Positions 16,701 to 25,814 of a DNA stretch of 64,000 nucleotides are shown one piece after another. Position 1 is the stretch's first letter, and each line of letters starts with the position of its first letter. The notes beneath the pieces are model-generated. The model was not told where the DNA came from and made no database searches. It saw only the letters and a list, made by a program, of their open reading frames with translations. A program made the position numbers and the translations under genes. Source of the DNA: Paenibacillus sp. 19GGS1-52 (GTDB taxonomy: Bacteria; Bacillota; Bacilli; Paenibacillales; Paenibacillaceae); NCBI RefSeq assembly GCF_022369515.1, contig NZ_CP059724.1, forward strand, positions 4,960,001-5,024,000, in the 5' to 3' direction.

Positions 16701-18098
16701 GTTTGCAGGCACACTTGTTAAGGTATATCCTGCTTTGGGAGTGATGGTAATCATTGCTGTATAGGCTACCGCTCTGGCAAAAATTGCATCTCCAGGGAAC
16801 CAGGTTAGCGAAGCTGTATATTGTTCTGTGTCTGTTATTGTAGATACTGGCGTTTCCCCGGCTACGGGTGCCGTCACTCCTTCTATGGATTTTATAGCTA
16901 TAGGTACTAAGGTTTTTGGGAAAATGGCTGTTATAACGCCTGAACCAGCTTCATTCGTTGTGATTGCTCCGTCTACGGTGAAGAAATTTTTAGGCACACC
17001 CTTTAATGTATGTACGGAGTCAGGCGTAATTATAATCGTTGCTATATATTCTGTTCCTCCATCAAATACTGTAGTCGTTGGCGACCAGCTAATGGTTGCT
17101 GTGTATTCTGCCGTAGCCTTTATTACGGATACTGGCGTATCGCCTGGTATTGGCGCTGATATGCCAGCTATCGCTGCTGCAATAGAGTTAATTGGAGTTT
17201 GAGTAGTATTATCGAACCCAACCAACCCACCCACTGAAGCTGTTCCACTTACACTTCCGGTGGCATAACTATTGCTGATGGTTCCGAAATCATCTTGAAA
17301 CCCAACCAATCCACCTACAAGTAAATCTCCACTCACACTTCCGGTGGCGTAACTATTACTGATGGTTCCAGAGTTATTACCGACCAATCCACCTAATGTT
17401 GCATCTCCACTCACACTTCCGGTGGCGTAACTGTTGTCGATGGTCCCATAATTAATACCAGCCAAACCTCCCGAATTATAAGGCTTATCACCATTCGGTT
17501 GCAGAATGCCATTCACAGTAACTGTGGCGTAGCTATTGCTGATGGTTCCACCCCCGTTGTTTAGAGACACCAACCCACCTGCCCCACTAGATCCACTCAC
17601 ATGTCCTGTGACATGGCTATTGCTAATGGTTCCATTGTTCATTCCTGCCAATCCGCCCACTGCTTGACCTTTAACCTCTACATCTTCCAATATCATATGA
17701 GAAACCTCAGCATACTGGTTTATTGCTCCGAACAATCCTGCAGCAACATATCCTGTACTTTCTAACTTCAGATTAGTGATTGTATACCCATTTCCATCCA
17801 TTCTCCCTTTAAATGGGAACCCAACAACATAACCTATCGGTTCCCAATTTGCGTAACTACTCAAATCAATATCCGCTGTCAACTTAAAATAAAGGCCCGC
17901 ACCTAAATAATCTCTAACCAAATCTAGCTGATCAGCGGTTGCGATCTGATAAGGATCGCCTGCTGCACCCGTTCCTCCAGCAAAGCCTCCCGCAGCATAA
18001 GCCGTCCCTCCACCAGATACTATCACTCCTGATATTCCACCCATTACCATTAACAACACCAGAATGATTGATATTCCTTTTTTAAACACTGTATTCAT
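13776..18098 (-). CDS. SLH-domain surface protein with GLUG repeats (8 Ig-like repeats)
   Basis: At 1440 residues this is the largest of the three paralogues. The signal peptide ends near AYA (residue 35). About six GLUG motifs follow (residues 95-300), then eight ~90-residue repeats beginning GVTAPVxGxTPVTxI and ending DSGVITAxFPATAA. After a Gly-Thr linker (GTGTGTGTG) come a ZU5-like domain and three SLH domains at about 1260-1440. The ATG has GAGGAAGTAGA upstream. Secretion and wall binding are well supported by the signal peptide and SLH domains. The long repeat stalk probably projects the GLUG region away from the cell; the ligand is not known. Confidence 0.92.
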   Translation of the reverse strand: MNTVFKKGISIILVLLMVMGGISGVIVSGGGTAYAAGGFAGGTGAAGDPYQIATADQLDLVRDYLGAGLYFKLTADIDLSSYANWEPIGYVVGFPFKGRMDGNGYTITNLKLESTGYVAAGLFGAINQYAEVSHMILEDVEVKGQAVGGLAGMNNGTISNSHVTGHVSGSSGAGGLVSLNNGGGTISNSYATVTVNGILQPNGDKPYNSGGLAGINYGTIDNSYATGSVSGDATLGGLVGNNSGTISNSYATGSVSGDLLVGGLVGFQDDFGTISNSYATGSVSGTASVGGLVGFDNTTQTPINSIAAAIAGISAPIPGDTPVSVIKATAEYTATISWSPTTTVFDGGTEYIATIIITPDSVHTLKGVPKNFFTVDGAITTNEAGSGVITAIFPKTLVPIAIKSIEGVTAPVAGETPVSTITDTEQYTASLTWFPGDAIFARAVAYTAMITITPKAGYTLTSVPANFFTVAGATTKNGANSNMVYAEFPATAALPIATGAIIGVTAPVAGETPVAVIADTAQYTASLIWSPVVDAKFAGAEIYTATITITPKLGYTLTGVPADAFTVAGAITKNDADSGVITAKFPATAAVPIATGAIVGVTAPIAGVAPVTTIADTAQYTASLTWSPAVKATFAGAEIYTATITISPKAGYTLIGVPTDAFTVAGSTTTTNDADSGVITAKFPATAAIPITTGAIVGVTAPIAGSTPVTTIADTAQYTAAITWSPAVDTKFAGVEIYTATITLTPKAGYTLKSVPANFFTVAGATTKNDADSGVVIAEFPTTAALPIATGAIGGVTVPVTGATPVTMVTNSAEYTATLTWLPTPTLFMGGTAYTALIIITPRAGYTLTGVPANFFTVAGATTKNGVNSGVVTAEFPATEATPVTEVPVITVPIATARIAGVTAPVTGATPVTTVTYSAEYTATLSWLPTTTLFVGGTAYTALIIITPRVGYTLTGVPADFFTVAGATTTNGADSGVVVVGFPATEATPVTEVPVTIVPITTAGIAGVTAPVTGATPVTMVTYSAEYTATLTWLPTTTLFVGETAYTALIIITPRAGHTLAGVPANFFTVAGATTTNAADSGIVMAVFPATQPVSTGTGTGTGTGSTSITPSNPMVTSTNGTLTLPLNQSGEVNFEDAVKISIPVGAIDEELKLTIDKVLDTQRLLMNNEILLSPVFEMLKNFSENFNKPVTLNFTFDPSQLKSNQKASVFYYDELKKVWVEIGGKISGNKITVDSNHFTKFAVLAVDEATEMPTIDVPTEINFSDVAGHWAEASIKQAVSIGMVKGYLDGTFQPNRTVTRAEFAVMLMNVLKTQDAGAQLTFTDTAKIGAWAQTAIAQAVQAGMITGYEDGAFRPNAEITRAEMAVILAKALGKSTEVKLTFRFSDDLNIPAWAKSSVEFVTQAGIVQGKGHNEFAPQDPATRAEAVTVLLKILAQLSN
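14783..14816 (-). repeat. Hexanucleotide microsatellite coding a Gly-Thr linker
   Basis: About five units of the six-base motif CAGTGC (plus strand, one unit varied) encode alternating Gly and Thr before the ZU5-like domain. The two paralogues have only one unit at the same place. Slippage would change linker length without a frameshift. Confidence 0.8.
14822..17190 (-). repeat. Eight tandem ~280-bp coding repeats
   Basis: These are successive units of the Ig-like domain, each ending in the sequence for FPAT or FPKT and starting with GVTAPV or a variant. The central units (with ADTAQYTASLTWSP) and the last three (with TYSAEYTATLTWLP) form two similarity groups. This suggests local amplification by unequal recombination. 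Confidence 0.85.
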
Positions 18099-18377
18099 TC
18101 TACTTCCTCCTCTAAAACTACTAAATACTGAATATATTCATATAAAAATCCTAATAACCCATTCCATTGTGTCATTCCTCATTGCACTCACCTCACTATA
18201 ACTCTATTCGCACAAAAAAATACCTCCCCATTTGGGGAGGTAAGGGTAAAAAATTTATGATTTCTAAGAAGATTTTACTATTTTTTGAAATCCGCTAGTC
18301 ATGGAGAATATTCTGCCTGATGATTTAATTCAATTCACCCTAACCATTCTTGAATGATGTTCGCTATAGTTCCTCTA
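18099..18377 (-). repeat. Spacer homologous to the one at 13497-13775
   Basis: This spacer contains the trailer of the third SLH gene, a terminator hairpin and the leader of the middle SLH gene. Its length (279 bases) equals that of the other spacer. A 26-codon frame beginning ATGACACAATGG overlaps the SLH start as ATGA, but the frame is not kept in all copies, so it is not called a gene. Confidence 0.7.
18214..18242 (-). terminator. Terminator hairpin, SLH-array copy 2
   Basis: A nine-base stem TACCTCCCC/GGGGAGGTA with seven Ts following on the minus strand. It is nearly identical to the hairpins at 13612 and 21947. Confidence 0.85.
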
Positions 18378-21300
18378 TCACTTGTTCAGTTGTGCCAATA
18401 ATTTCAAAAGTACCGTTACAGCCTCAGCTCTTGTAGCAGAGTCTTGCGGGGCGAACTCATTGTCCCCTTTTCCTCGCACTATTCCCTCTTGCTTCACGAA
18501 ATCCACACTGGATTTCGCCCACGCTGGAATATCTTTGTCATCGGCGAAGCTTGTGGTTAGCTTAACTTCGCTAGACTTACCCAGCGCTTTTGCGAGGATG
18601 ACTGCCATCTCGGCGCGTGTAATTTCTGCATTCGGACGGAGACCACCGTCCTCATAGCCTGTAATCATGCCAGCTTGCACCGCTTGCGCGATTGCTGTCT
18701 GCGCCCACGCTCCGATTGTTGCTGTATCTGTGAACGTTAGTTGTGTGCCTGCTCCTTGTGGCTTGAGCACATTCATCAGCATCACCGCGAATTCCGCACG
18801 GGTCACCGTATGATTCGGTTGGAACGTTCCGTCTTGGTAACCCTTGACCATTCCAATGCTCACGGCTTGCTTGATGCTTGCTTCTGCCCAATGTCCTGCG
18901 ACATCGCTGAAGTTGATTTCCGTAGATGTGTCCGTTACTGGCACTCTTACTGGCAATCCCGTCGCTTCGTCTACACTAAGTACTGCATATTTCCCTAAAT
19001 GATTGACCTCTACAATAATGCGATTCCCTTCGATCTTGCCACCTGCTACTTCAACCCACGCTTTCTTCACTTCGTCATAGTAGAATACCACTTCCTTTTG
19101 GTTACTTTTTACAAGGGTTGGATCAAAGGCAATGTTCAACGTAACCGGTTTACTGAAGTCCTCCGCAAAGTTTTTCGTAATCTCGTATACAGGGCTGAGC
19201 AGGATCTCTTTATTCGCCAAAAGAATCTGAGTATCCAGCACCTTGTGGATAGATAATATCAGTTCTTTGGCAACTGCTCCTGTGGGAATAGAGATCTTAA
19301 CGACATTCTCGAAGCTAACCTCGCCTGCTTGGTTTACCGGAAGTGTTAATGTACCATTCGTGCTGGTAACGATGCTGTTGCTTGGTGTTGTCGAAGTACC
19401 ACCAGTGCTAATAAGCTGTGTCGCCGGGAATACGGCGGTCACAACTCCTGAGTCCGCTGCATTCGTCGTTGTTGCTCCGGCTACACTGAAGAAATTAGCA
19501 GGCACTCCCGTCAATGTAAATCCTGCCTTTGGAGCGATTGTTATCGTTGCGGTGTAGGCTGTTCCTTGGACAAATATTGTCGTTGTTGGCGACCAGCTAA
19601 CCGTTGCGGTATATTCCGCCGAATACGTTACCGTCGTTACCGGTATTACTCCGATTACTGGTGCTGTCACTCCAGCTATCCCTGCTGTTGCGATGGGGAC
19701 GATTGTCACAGGTACTTCTGTGACAGGTATTGCTGCCGTCGCCGGGAATACGGCGGTCACTATGCCTGAACCCGCATCATTCGTTGTTGTTGCTCCGGCT
19801 ACGGTGAAGAAGTTGGCAGGCACCCCCGTTAAGGTGTACCCTGCTTTGGGGGTGATTGCAATTGTCGCAGTGTAAGCTGTTTCTGGGGCAAATAATGTCG
19901 TCGCTGGCGACCAGCTAACCGTTGCGGTGTATTCTGACGAATACGTTACGGCAGTTACTGGCGTTGCCCCGGCTATCGGTGTAGTCACTCCAGCTATGGC
20001 TCCTGTACTAATAGATACTGTGGCGGTCGCCGGGAATTCGGCGATCACAACGCCGGAATCCGCATTATTCGTTGTCTGTATTGCTCCAGCTACAGTGAAG
20101 GAGTTCGCAGGCACTCCTGTTAATGTATATCCTGCTTTGGGGGTGATTGTAATCTTGGCTGTATAGGCTACTGCTCCTGCAAAGGTTGCATCTACTGGGG
20201 ACCAGTCTATCGATGCTGTATATGTTGTATCCGCTATTGCCGTAACTGGCGTTGCCCCGGCTACCGGTACAGTCACTCCAGCTATGGTTCCTGTTGCAAT
20301 TAATTTCATGATATCCCCGGCATCTACATTCAACATTTGTTCATTGGAAGCCGGCTGAATTGTTGTTTCCTTTACTCGAATATAAATCCGATCCCCTACC
20401 TCGACAGCAATGTTGTCGACGCTTGTATCCACAATCGTCGTGTACGAGCCTGTGTTGACTTTATACTCCATCCCACTCATCACGCCGGTTAACTTCGTTG
20501 TTCCTGGAATGGCTGTTCCAACCGTCAACACCGCTGTTTGTGGTGCTGCTGCTGACTTAATATTTATTTTTTCGGCCGTGAATATTTTTGCGATTGAATT
20601 AGGTGATGCTACACGGACGAGGATCTCATCACCTGAATCCACAGTAATATTATCGACAGAACTACCCGAAATTGCCGTGTAATTGGCAGCGTCCATCGAA
20701 TACTCCATACCATTCGGAATATTATTCAACTTCGTTGTTCCCGCATTCGTTCCTGGTGTCAAGACTATAAACGCCCATAATTGAGGATATTGACCTGAAA
20801 ACATATACCAATCTTCACTGAAATTCCAATCACTAAATGTGGTTGGATTTTGCATTTCTGCGGTTGTTTTACCAGTGCCTTTATCTATATCCGACTGTAC
20901 TGTTGTGTCGCTATCATAGAAGCTGTGGTTGATGGTTGCATAGCCAGATTTGATACCAACCAAGCCGCCCACATATTGATTTCCATTCACTTTCCCTGTG
21001 GCGTAACTGTTGCTGATGCTTGTAAAATAATCGAGTATACCAACCAAACCGCCCACATATTGATTTCCATTCACACTTCCGGTGGCGTAACTGTTGCTGA
21101 TACTACATGGAATATTATTTATCATAGTCCTACCAACTAAGCCGCCCACGGTGTTATATCCTTTCACAATTTCCGTGGTGTAACTGTTGCTGATATTTCC
21201 AACGTTAATGCCAGCTAAGCCGCCCACATTGTCACCTCCACTCACATTTCCGGTGGCATAACTATTACTGATAGTTCCAGGGTTATCTCCCACCAAGCCG

Positions 21301-21830
21301 CCCACACCGTCACCTCCACTCACACTTCCGGTGGCGGAACTATTACTGATGGTTCCTTCGTTAATTCCCACTAAGCCACCCACACTGGATCCGCCTTCCA
21401 CCATAATATCTTCCAGAATTACATTGGAAATTTTCCCTATATTCGCTCCGAACAATCCGCTACCACCTCCTGCTTGGTTTACAATCATCAAATTTGTGAT
21501 TTTAAATCCATTGCCGTCCATGTTCCCATAGAACCTTAAATTAAAGTTGTATGAGTCATATGTTCCTATCGGCTCCCAATTCGCATAACTACTCAAATCA
21601 ATATCCGCTGTCAACTCAAAATAAAGCCCCGCCTCTAAATGATTCCTAACCTCATTCAACTGATCCGCCGTTGCAATCTGGTAGGGATCACTTGCTGAAC
21701 CATCTCCTCCAGCGAAGCCTCCCGCAGCATGAGCCGTCCCTCCATTAGGTGCAACTACCCCCGATACCACACCCATTACGATTAATATCACCAGGAAGAT
21801 CGATATCCCTTTTTTATACACTCTATGCAT
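18378..21830 (-). CDS. SLH-domain surface protein with GLUG repeats (3 Ig-like repeats)
   Basis: This 1150-residue secreted protein has a signal peptide ending near AHA (residue 35), about eight GLUG motifs, and two small domains beginning LTPGTNAGTTKL and LTVGTAIPGTTKL. Three ~90-residue Ig-like repeats, a ZU5-like domain and three C-terminal SLH domains complete it. The start at 21830 is used because AGGAGGAAATAG precedes it; a 26-residue N-terminal extension would put the signal peptide in the wrong place. It is the first of the three SLH genes in transcription order and follows the MalT-like regulator, which may control it. Confidence 0.92.
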   Translation of the reverse strand: MHRVYKKGISIFLVILIVMGVVSGVVAPNGGTAHAAGGFAGGDGSASDPYQIATADQLNEVRNHLEAGLYFELTADIDLSSYANWEPIGTYDSYNFNLRFYGNMDGNGFKITNLMIVNQAGGGSGLFGANIGKISNVILEDIMVEGGSSVGGLVGINEGTISNSSATGSVSGGDGVGGLVGDNPGTISNSYATGNVSGGDNVGGLAGINVGNISNSYTTEIVKGYNTVGGLVGRTMINNIPCSISNSYATGSVNGNQYVGGLVGILDYFTSISNSYATGKVNGNQYVGGLVGIKSGYATINHSFYDSDTTVQSDIDKGTGKTTAEMQNPTTFSDWNFSEDWYMFSGQYPQLWAFIVLTPGTNAGTTKLNNIPNGMEYSMDAANYTAISGSSVDNITVDSGDEILVRVASPNSIAKIFTAEKINIKSAAAPQTAVLTVGTAIPGTTKLTGVMSGMEYKVNTGSYTTIVDTSVDNIAVEVGDRIYIRVKETTIQPASNEQMLNVDAGDIMKLIATGTIAGVTVPVAGATPVTAIADTTYTASIDWSPVDATFAGAVAYTAKITITPKAGYTLTGVPANSFTVAGAIQTTNNADSGVVIAEFPATATVSISTGAIAGVTTPIAGATPVTAVTYSSEYTATVSWSPATTLFAPETAYTATIAITPKAGYTLTGVPANFFTVAGATTTNDAGSGIVTAVFPATAAIPVTEVPVTIVPIATAGIAGVTAPVIGVIPVTTVTYSAEYTATVSWSPTTTIFVQGTAYTATITIAPKAGFTLTGVPANFFSVAGATTTNAADSGVVTAVFPATQLISTGGTSTTPSNSIVTSTNGTLTLPVNQAGEVSFENVVKISIPTGAVAKELILSIHKVLDTQILLANKEILLSPVYEITKNFAEDFSKPVTLNIAFDPTLVKSNQKEVVFYYDEVKKAWVEVAGGKIEGNRIIVEVNHLGKYAVLSVDEATGLPVRVPVTDTSTEINFSDVAGHWAEASIKQAVSIGMVKGYQDGTFQPNHTVTRAEFAVMLMNVLKPQGAGTQLTFTDTATIGAWAQTAIAQAVQAGMITGYEDGGLRPNAEITRAEMAVILAKALGKSSEVKLTTSFADDKDIPAWAKSSVDFVKQEGIVRGKGDNEFAPQDSATRAEAVTVLLKLLAQLNK

Positions 21831-21946
21831 TCTATTTCCTCCTCCATCACTACTTAACTTCGTATAATTTTCATGATAATTTCCAAACTGTAAGCTCCAC
21901 TGTGTCATTTCTCATTGCATCCACCCCACTATAAGCCTTTTCGCGC

Positions 21947-21975
21947 AAAAAAATACCTCCCCATTTGGGGAGGTA
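21947..21975 (-). terminator. Terminator hairpin after the MalT-like regulator
   Basis: The same TACCTCCCC/GGGGAGGTA stem and T-run as in the SLH spacers, here 15 bases after the regulator stop. This is probably the ancestral location, later copied with the SLH gene leader. Confidence 0.88.
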
Positions 21976-21989
21976 CGCATAAATATTTA

Positions 21990-24560
21990 TTAGTCCAAAA
22001 TCATTAATTCTTTGGCACGTTGCAGGGCTTGTACCCGATTGTTCGCTCCAAGCTTTCTGTACACATTCCGAATATGGAACTTTACGGTTTCACCTGTGAT
22101 GTTTAGATTTGACGCAATCTCCTTATTCGTCAATCCTCCTGCAATCAACAGTAGAACCTTCGTTTCCTGATCTGTCAGTATTTCTTTACGAGACTGTTCG
22201 TCTTGTGACACTTCCTGGATCATGAGCTGCATAGCTTGAAGCAGTTGCTTTACATAATTAGAAGAAACAAGGGGTGCTTCCCTCAATTCACTACCCTGCT
22301 GCCTCTTTCCATAAACCGATAGCAGTTCTGCCATCACAGGGCCTTCATCTAAAAAGCTGCGGATGTACCCCTCTGGCTCTGCCAAATGCAGAACCTTCTC
22401 TAACTGATGGAGCGCAGCCTCCGTTTGACCCGAGCGCTGCAGCGTTATACTTTGTAGAATGTTTACCTGAATACGATCCCGGAGACGATCTTCCTTGTCA
22501 AATAAAGAATTCAATCGTTCCAATAGGTACAACGCTTCATTCATACGTTCAGACGCTACTAGAACTCTAGCCAAAGTTAGATACTCAGCTACACGACTCA
22601 GTGATACCTCATCCGTATGCGCCAGACCGCATCTTTGCAACCAATCCATAGCCTCTTGAAGCGATCCTTGCCGCAGAGACAGACAAGCTTGTTCCGCTTC
22701 GATTCTGAGCATAAATAATTCGTTATCCGGAGAGTCAATCTGCAATTTCAATTGGACGAGCAGCTCTGATGCCTGAATTGGATTTCCTTTGGCTTGCTGA
22801 ATCCGTGAAGCGCTAATGGAAATTTGCATCATAATCCTCGCAAAAGGCCGCATATCCTTACGTCCAAGAACCATAGCAGTATACGACTCCGCCTCTTCCA
22901 ACTGATTCCACTCGTACAATAACTTACTGTAGGAAGCACACAAGAATCCGAGAAAAGGATATTGCTGCTTGTTGCGCCACACTGTAATCCATTTCAACAG
23001 GAACACGTCCGCTGCATGAAGATCGTTGATATGTGCCAATAGATCATCAGAAGAATCATACCCTTGATATCTATTGCGCCCCACCGTTTGAAAAAAACTG
23101 CCTTCCGGCATATACCGTTCTACTAGCGCGAAGTATTCTGACGTTCGTTCCAAATCTTTTTGAAGATAAGAGGTAATCGCTTGAAAAAAGTAGATATTGC
23201 CCATAGCCTGCTTCCATTCCACATCAGTTACTCTCTTCTCCAATGCTTGAAACCGGATCGTAGCTTGTTCCACTCTTTGGAAAGCTGGTTTCCATTCACC
23301 AACGCCCAGTAAGACGGATATGTAAAACAGTTCGATCATGGGCTTCTCCGCAAAGGAGTTTTCCGGTAAAGCAGAGACCCAGCGGATTAATACAACACTT
23401 TTCGTTTGCACTAAATTATGTAAATTTCTCTCAATCAACCGAACAGCATCATGCACCTGTTTACCCTCTAAATAATGTTCCACCGCTTCAATGTCCAACC
23501 CTTGATTCTCTAACCCAAGCGCCGCATTAACATGCACCTGCACCCAGCGATCCGGGTCTGTTCTGAATAATTGCTGTTGTAGAAAATCAGACAGTAAATG
23601 ATGATATCTATACCAGTTCCTATGATCATCTAGGGGGACAATAAATAAGTTTATTTGCTCTAATCTTTCCAACTGGGCTTGACCGTTGCGTTGACCGGTT
23701 ACGGCCTGGCACAACGAAGAGTTCATACGGCTTAAAATAGACGTTTCCAATAAAAAAGTACGCGTCTGCTCCGATTGATGACGAAACACTTCCTGTAATA
23801 AATAATCGGAGATATGATGCTGATGACCACTGAACTGCTGAATGGTCTCGGCAATATCACCACTACGTTTCAAAGAGATCGCCGCCAGCTGCAGGCCGCT
23901 GATCCAACCTTCAGTTTGCTGGAACAGCTGTGTCACTTGCTCTTGGGTTAATCCTAAATCGGTCGTCTCCCGAAAAAAGACAAGTCCCTCGTCTAGTTGA
24001 AACCGCAAATCCTGCATCATGATTTGATGTAATTCACCTTTGGCTAGAAGCCTGGCGGTTGGTATGGCTAGATCTGTACGACTGGCAATATATAGATGAA
24101 TATGAGGAGGCAAATGTTCAAGTAAATGGATCATAGACTGCTGGATAGTGGGAAGTTCAATGACATGATAATCATCGAGAATAATCACCAGTTCGCGGGG
24201 GAAGCGATTCAACTCATTCAAGAGTTCTGTGATTGCCGGCTCCACAGACGGTGAAGGTCCTAATTCAAGAAGAGAATGGACCGCCAAGCCAAAACCCGGC
24301 TCTCTCTCCTGAATGGAAGCTGTGACATAACCCCAGAACTGAATCCAATCATTATCCTGCTTATCCAGCGAAACCCATGCCACAAGGCTGTTACATTGTT
24401 TCACCCATTCACTTAACACCGTAGTTTTGCCATAGCCAGCCTGCGCAGAAACTAACGTCAACTTGGCCTCCATCCCCTCATTCAGCTTAAGAATCAACCT
24501 CGGACGGGATACCAAAGATTTACGCACATGAGGGATGTGAAGTTTTGTACTTACAATCAA
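21990..24560 (-). CDS. MalT-like LuxR-family transcriptional activator (LAL/STAND)
   Basis: This large cytosolic regulator of about 856 residues has an N-terminal NTPase with Walker A AQAGYGKTT and Walker B LVIILDDYH. A long helical TPR-like sensor follows, then a C-terminal LuxR helix-turn-helix (LTDQETKVLLLIAGGLTNKE through NVYRKLGANN). STAND activators oligomerise on ATP and inducer binding. The TTG at 24560 is chosen because GGAGGGG lies seven bases upstream, while the ATG at 24575 has no ribosome site; this start gives the usual IVSTKLHIP N-terminus. It precedes the SLH array and is a candidate regulator of it. The inducer is unknown. Confidence 0.9.
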   Translation of the reverse strand: MIVSTKLHIPHVRKSLVSRPRLILKLNEGMEAKLTLVSAQAGYGKTTVLSEWVKQCNSLVAWVSLDKQDNDWIQFWGYVTASIQEREPGFGLAVHSLLELGPSPSVEPAITELLNELNRFPRELVIILDDYHVIELPTIQQSMIHLLEHLPPHIHLYIASRTDLAIPTARLLAKGELHQIMMQDLRFQLDEGLVFFRETTDLGLTQEQVTQLFQQTEGWISGLQLAAISLKRSGDIAETIQQFSGHQHHISDYLLQEVFRHQSEQTRTFLLETSILSRMNSSLCQAVTGQRNGQAQLERLEQINLFIVPLDDHRNWYRYHHLLSDFLQQQLFRTDPDRWVQVHVNAALGLENQGLDIEAVEHYLEGKQVHDAVRLIERNLHNLVQTKSVVLIRWVSALPENSFAEKPMIELFYISVLLGVGEWKPAFQRVEQATIRFQALEKRVTDVEWKQAMGNIYFFQAITSYLQKDLERTSEYFALVERYMPEGSFFQTVGRNRYQGYDSSDDLLAHINDLHAADVFLLKWITVWRNKQQYPFLGFLCASYSKLLYEWNQLEEAESYTAMVLGRKDMRPFARIMMQISISASRIQQAKGNPIQASELLVQLKLQIDSPDNELFMLRIEAEQACLSLRQGSLQEAMDWLQRCGLAHTDEVSLSRVAEYLTLARVLVASERMNEALYLLERLNSLFDKEDRLRDRIQVNILQSITLQRSGQTEAALHQLEKVLHLAEPEGYIRSFLDEGPVMAELLSVYGKRQQGSELREAPLVSSNYVKQLLQAMQLMIQEVSQDEQSRKEILTDQETKVLLLIAGGLTNKEIASNLNITGETVKFHIRNVYRKLGANNRVQALQRAKELMILD

Positions 24561-25300
24561 GGAATACCCCTCCATATATAAATTGAATTGAATTTATGAA
24601 AGTCATGCTGGAATTCGTTTTACATCCGCATTGCGTCTTTTAACTCAAATTATATCAGATATGAAAGCCCTATACACTGAGTGGTAAGGCAGCCCCTGTG
24701 GAGGATTCACAATAGATTCTTTCAAAAGGAACTAATGGTCACTGAAAATTATTGCTCATCTCCCTAAATTCCGAGGAAGACCGGAACCAATCGCTACTTT
24801 AAGTTCCCGGGCAAACTCTAATCACTCTACGGATTACCAATCTGCCCTTCATGCGTGTCCTAGTTTATAAAGCGTACTCTGAATATAAAGAAGGTGGCAT
24901 CTGGGGAGGCATTCCCAATTACCACCAATTCTATCATCCAGCTTGCTTTACAGCTGTATTCGGCATCACGTATGCTGACTTTTTCTTCATCTTTATAGCA
25001 CACTGCAAATCGGTCGTATTACCATTCCTTGCAATACATCCAGCGCCAGCTCTTCGGTAATTTTATCCGTCATACAGATTTCTACGCTGTTTGTAGATAC
25101 TGCAAAAGTACATTAATTCTCTATTAAGAGTCTAGCATTAAAGCAAGAACAAGAATATTTAACTTGGGCCGATGTTGTCACTTTTATTTATTCTATTTGG
25201 TGGACTGGCTTGCCAGCTGTTTAATTAGTGATTGATCAATAATTAGATGTTTTACAGCTAACTAGCATTCTTGTACTGAAGTGTTCCTCTGCGGAAGAAT
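24561..25300. other. Gene-poor stretch with possible IS3-type remnant
   Basis: No frame with a ribosome site and coding character was found over about 740 bases. On the minus strand around 25000-25090 a short stretch reads MTDKITEELALDVLQ. This resembles the integrase-core segment of IS3-family transposases (MSDKxTEDLALxAL), but it is cut by stops on both sides. The 69-codon plus-strand frame at 24851 has no recognisable features. Confidence 0.35.
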
Positions 25301-25301
25301 T

Positions 25302-25340
25302 CAAAAGGAGTAAAGCTTCCCCCTCGGGACTGCTTTACTC
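25302..25340 (-). terminator. Terminator after the broken cotJC copy
   Basis: A perfect nine-base stem GAGTAAAGC/GCTTTACTC (25308-25316 and 25332-25340) followed by CCTTTTG on the minus strand. Confidence 0.7.
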
Positions 25341-25356
25341 CTTTCAGTTCATTTCT

Positions 25357-25747
25357 TCAATACACTCGCTTATACTCCCGATCCTCAATAATAATCTGCA
25401 CCGCTTCCTTAAACCGAATAGCATGAATAATCTCACGTTCCCGTAGGAACTTGAGGCTGTCCTGCAGATATCCACGTCATCCGTCATATCAATCAGCCAC
25501 TGATATGTAGCCCGGGCCTTTTCCTCGGCGACAATATCCTCATATAAGTCAGCCAGCGGATCGCCTTTAGCGGCGATATAGTTAGCGGTAAACGGAACCC
25601 CAGCGGCGTTGTTATAGAATAGTGCATGATCGCGGGTCGCATAATTCGGACCAAGTCCAGCGGCCTCCAACTGCTCAACCGTGGCGTCTTTGGTCAGCTT
25701 ATAGATCATGGTTGCGATCATCTCAAGGTGGGCGGACTCCTCCGCGC
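25357..25747 (-). pseudogene. Truncated, frameshifted cotJC copy
   Basis: This segment matches the intact cotJC at 27663-28232 at roughly nine bases in ten. It lacks the first third of the gene and has no start codon or ribosome site. A two-base insertion in the GATATCC stretch near 25468 shifts the frame after MTDDVD. Restoring the frame gives the normal C-terminus (FLREREIIHAIRFKEAVQ...) and a TGA at 25357-25359. Together with the intact gene it forms direct repeats flanking the TetR/hydrolase pair. Confidence 0.88.
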
Positions 25748-25814
25748 AGAGAGGTTATACATCATCCTACATTCTGAAACTCCAACTCAATAAAACCATG
25801 AAAAGAAAAACATT

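Noticed and set aside
14614-17202. Repeated plus-strand frames opposite the second SLH gene, and a CRISPR-like repeat pattern
   Set aside because: The repeats are coding units of about 280 bases on the minus strand with related, not unique, spacers.
18099-18180. Conserved upstream ORF in SLH leaders
   Set aside because: A 26-codon frame overlaps the middle SLH start, but the ATG is lost in the first copy and the frame runs into the gene in the third.
24851-25060. 69-codon plus-strand frame
   Set aside because: It has no ribosome site and lies in a degenerate region opposite a possible transposase remnant.
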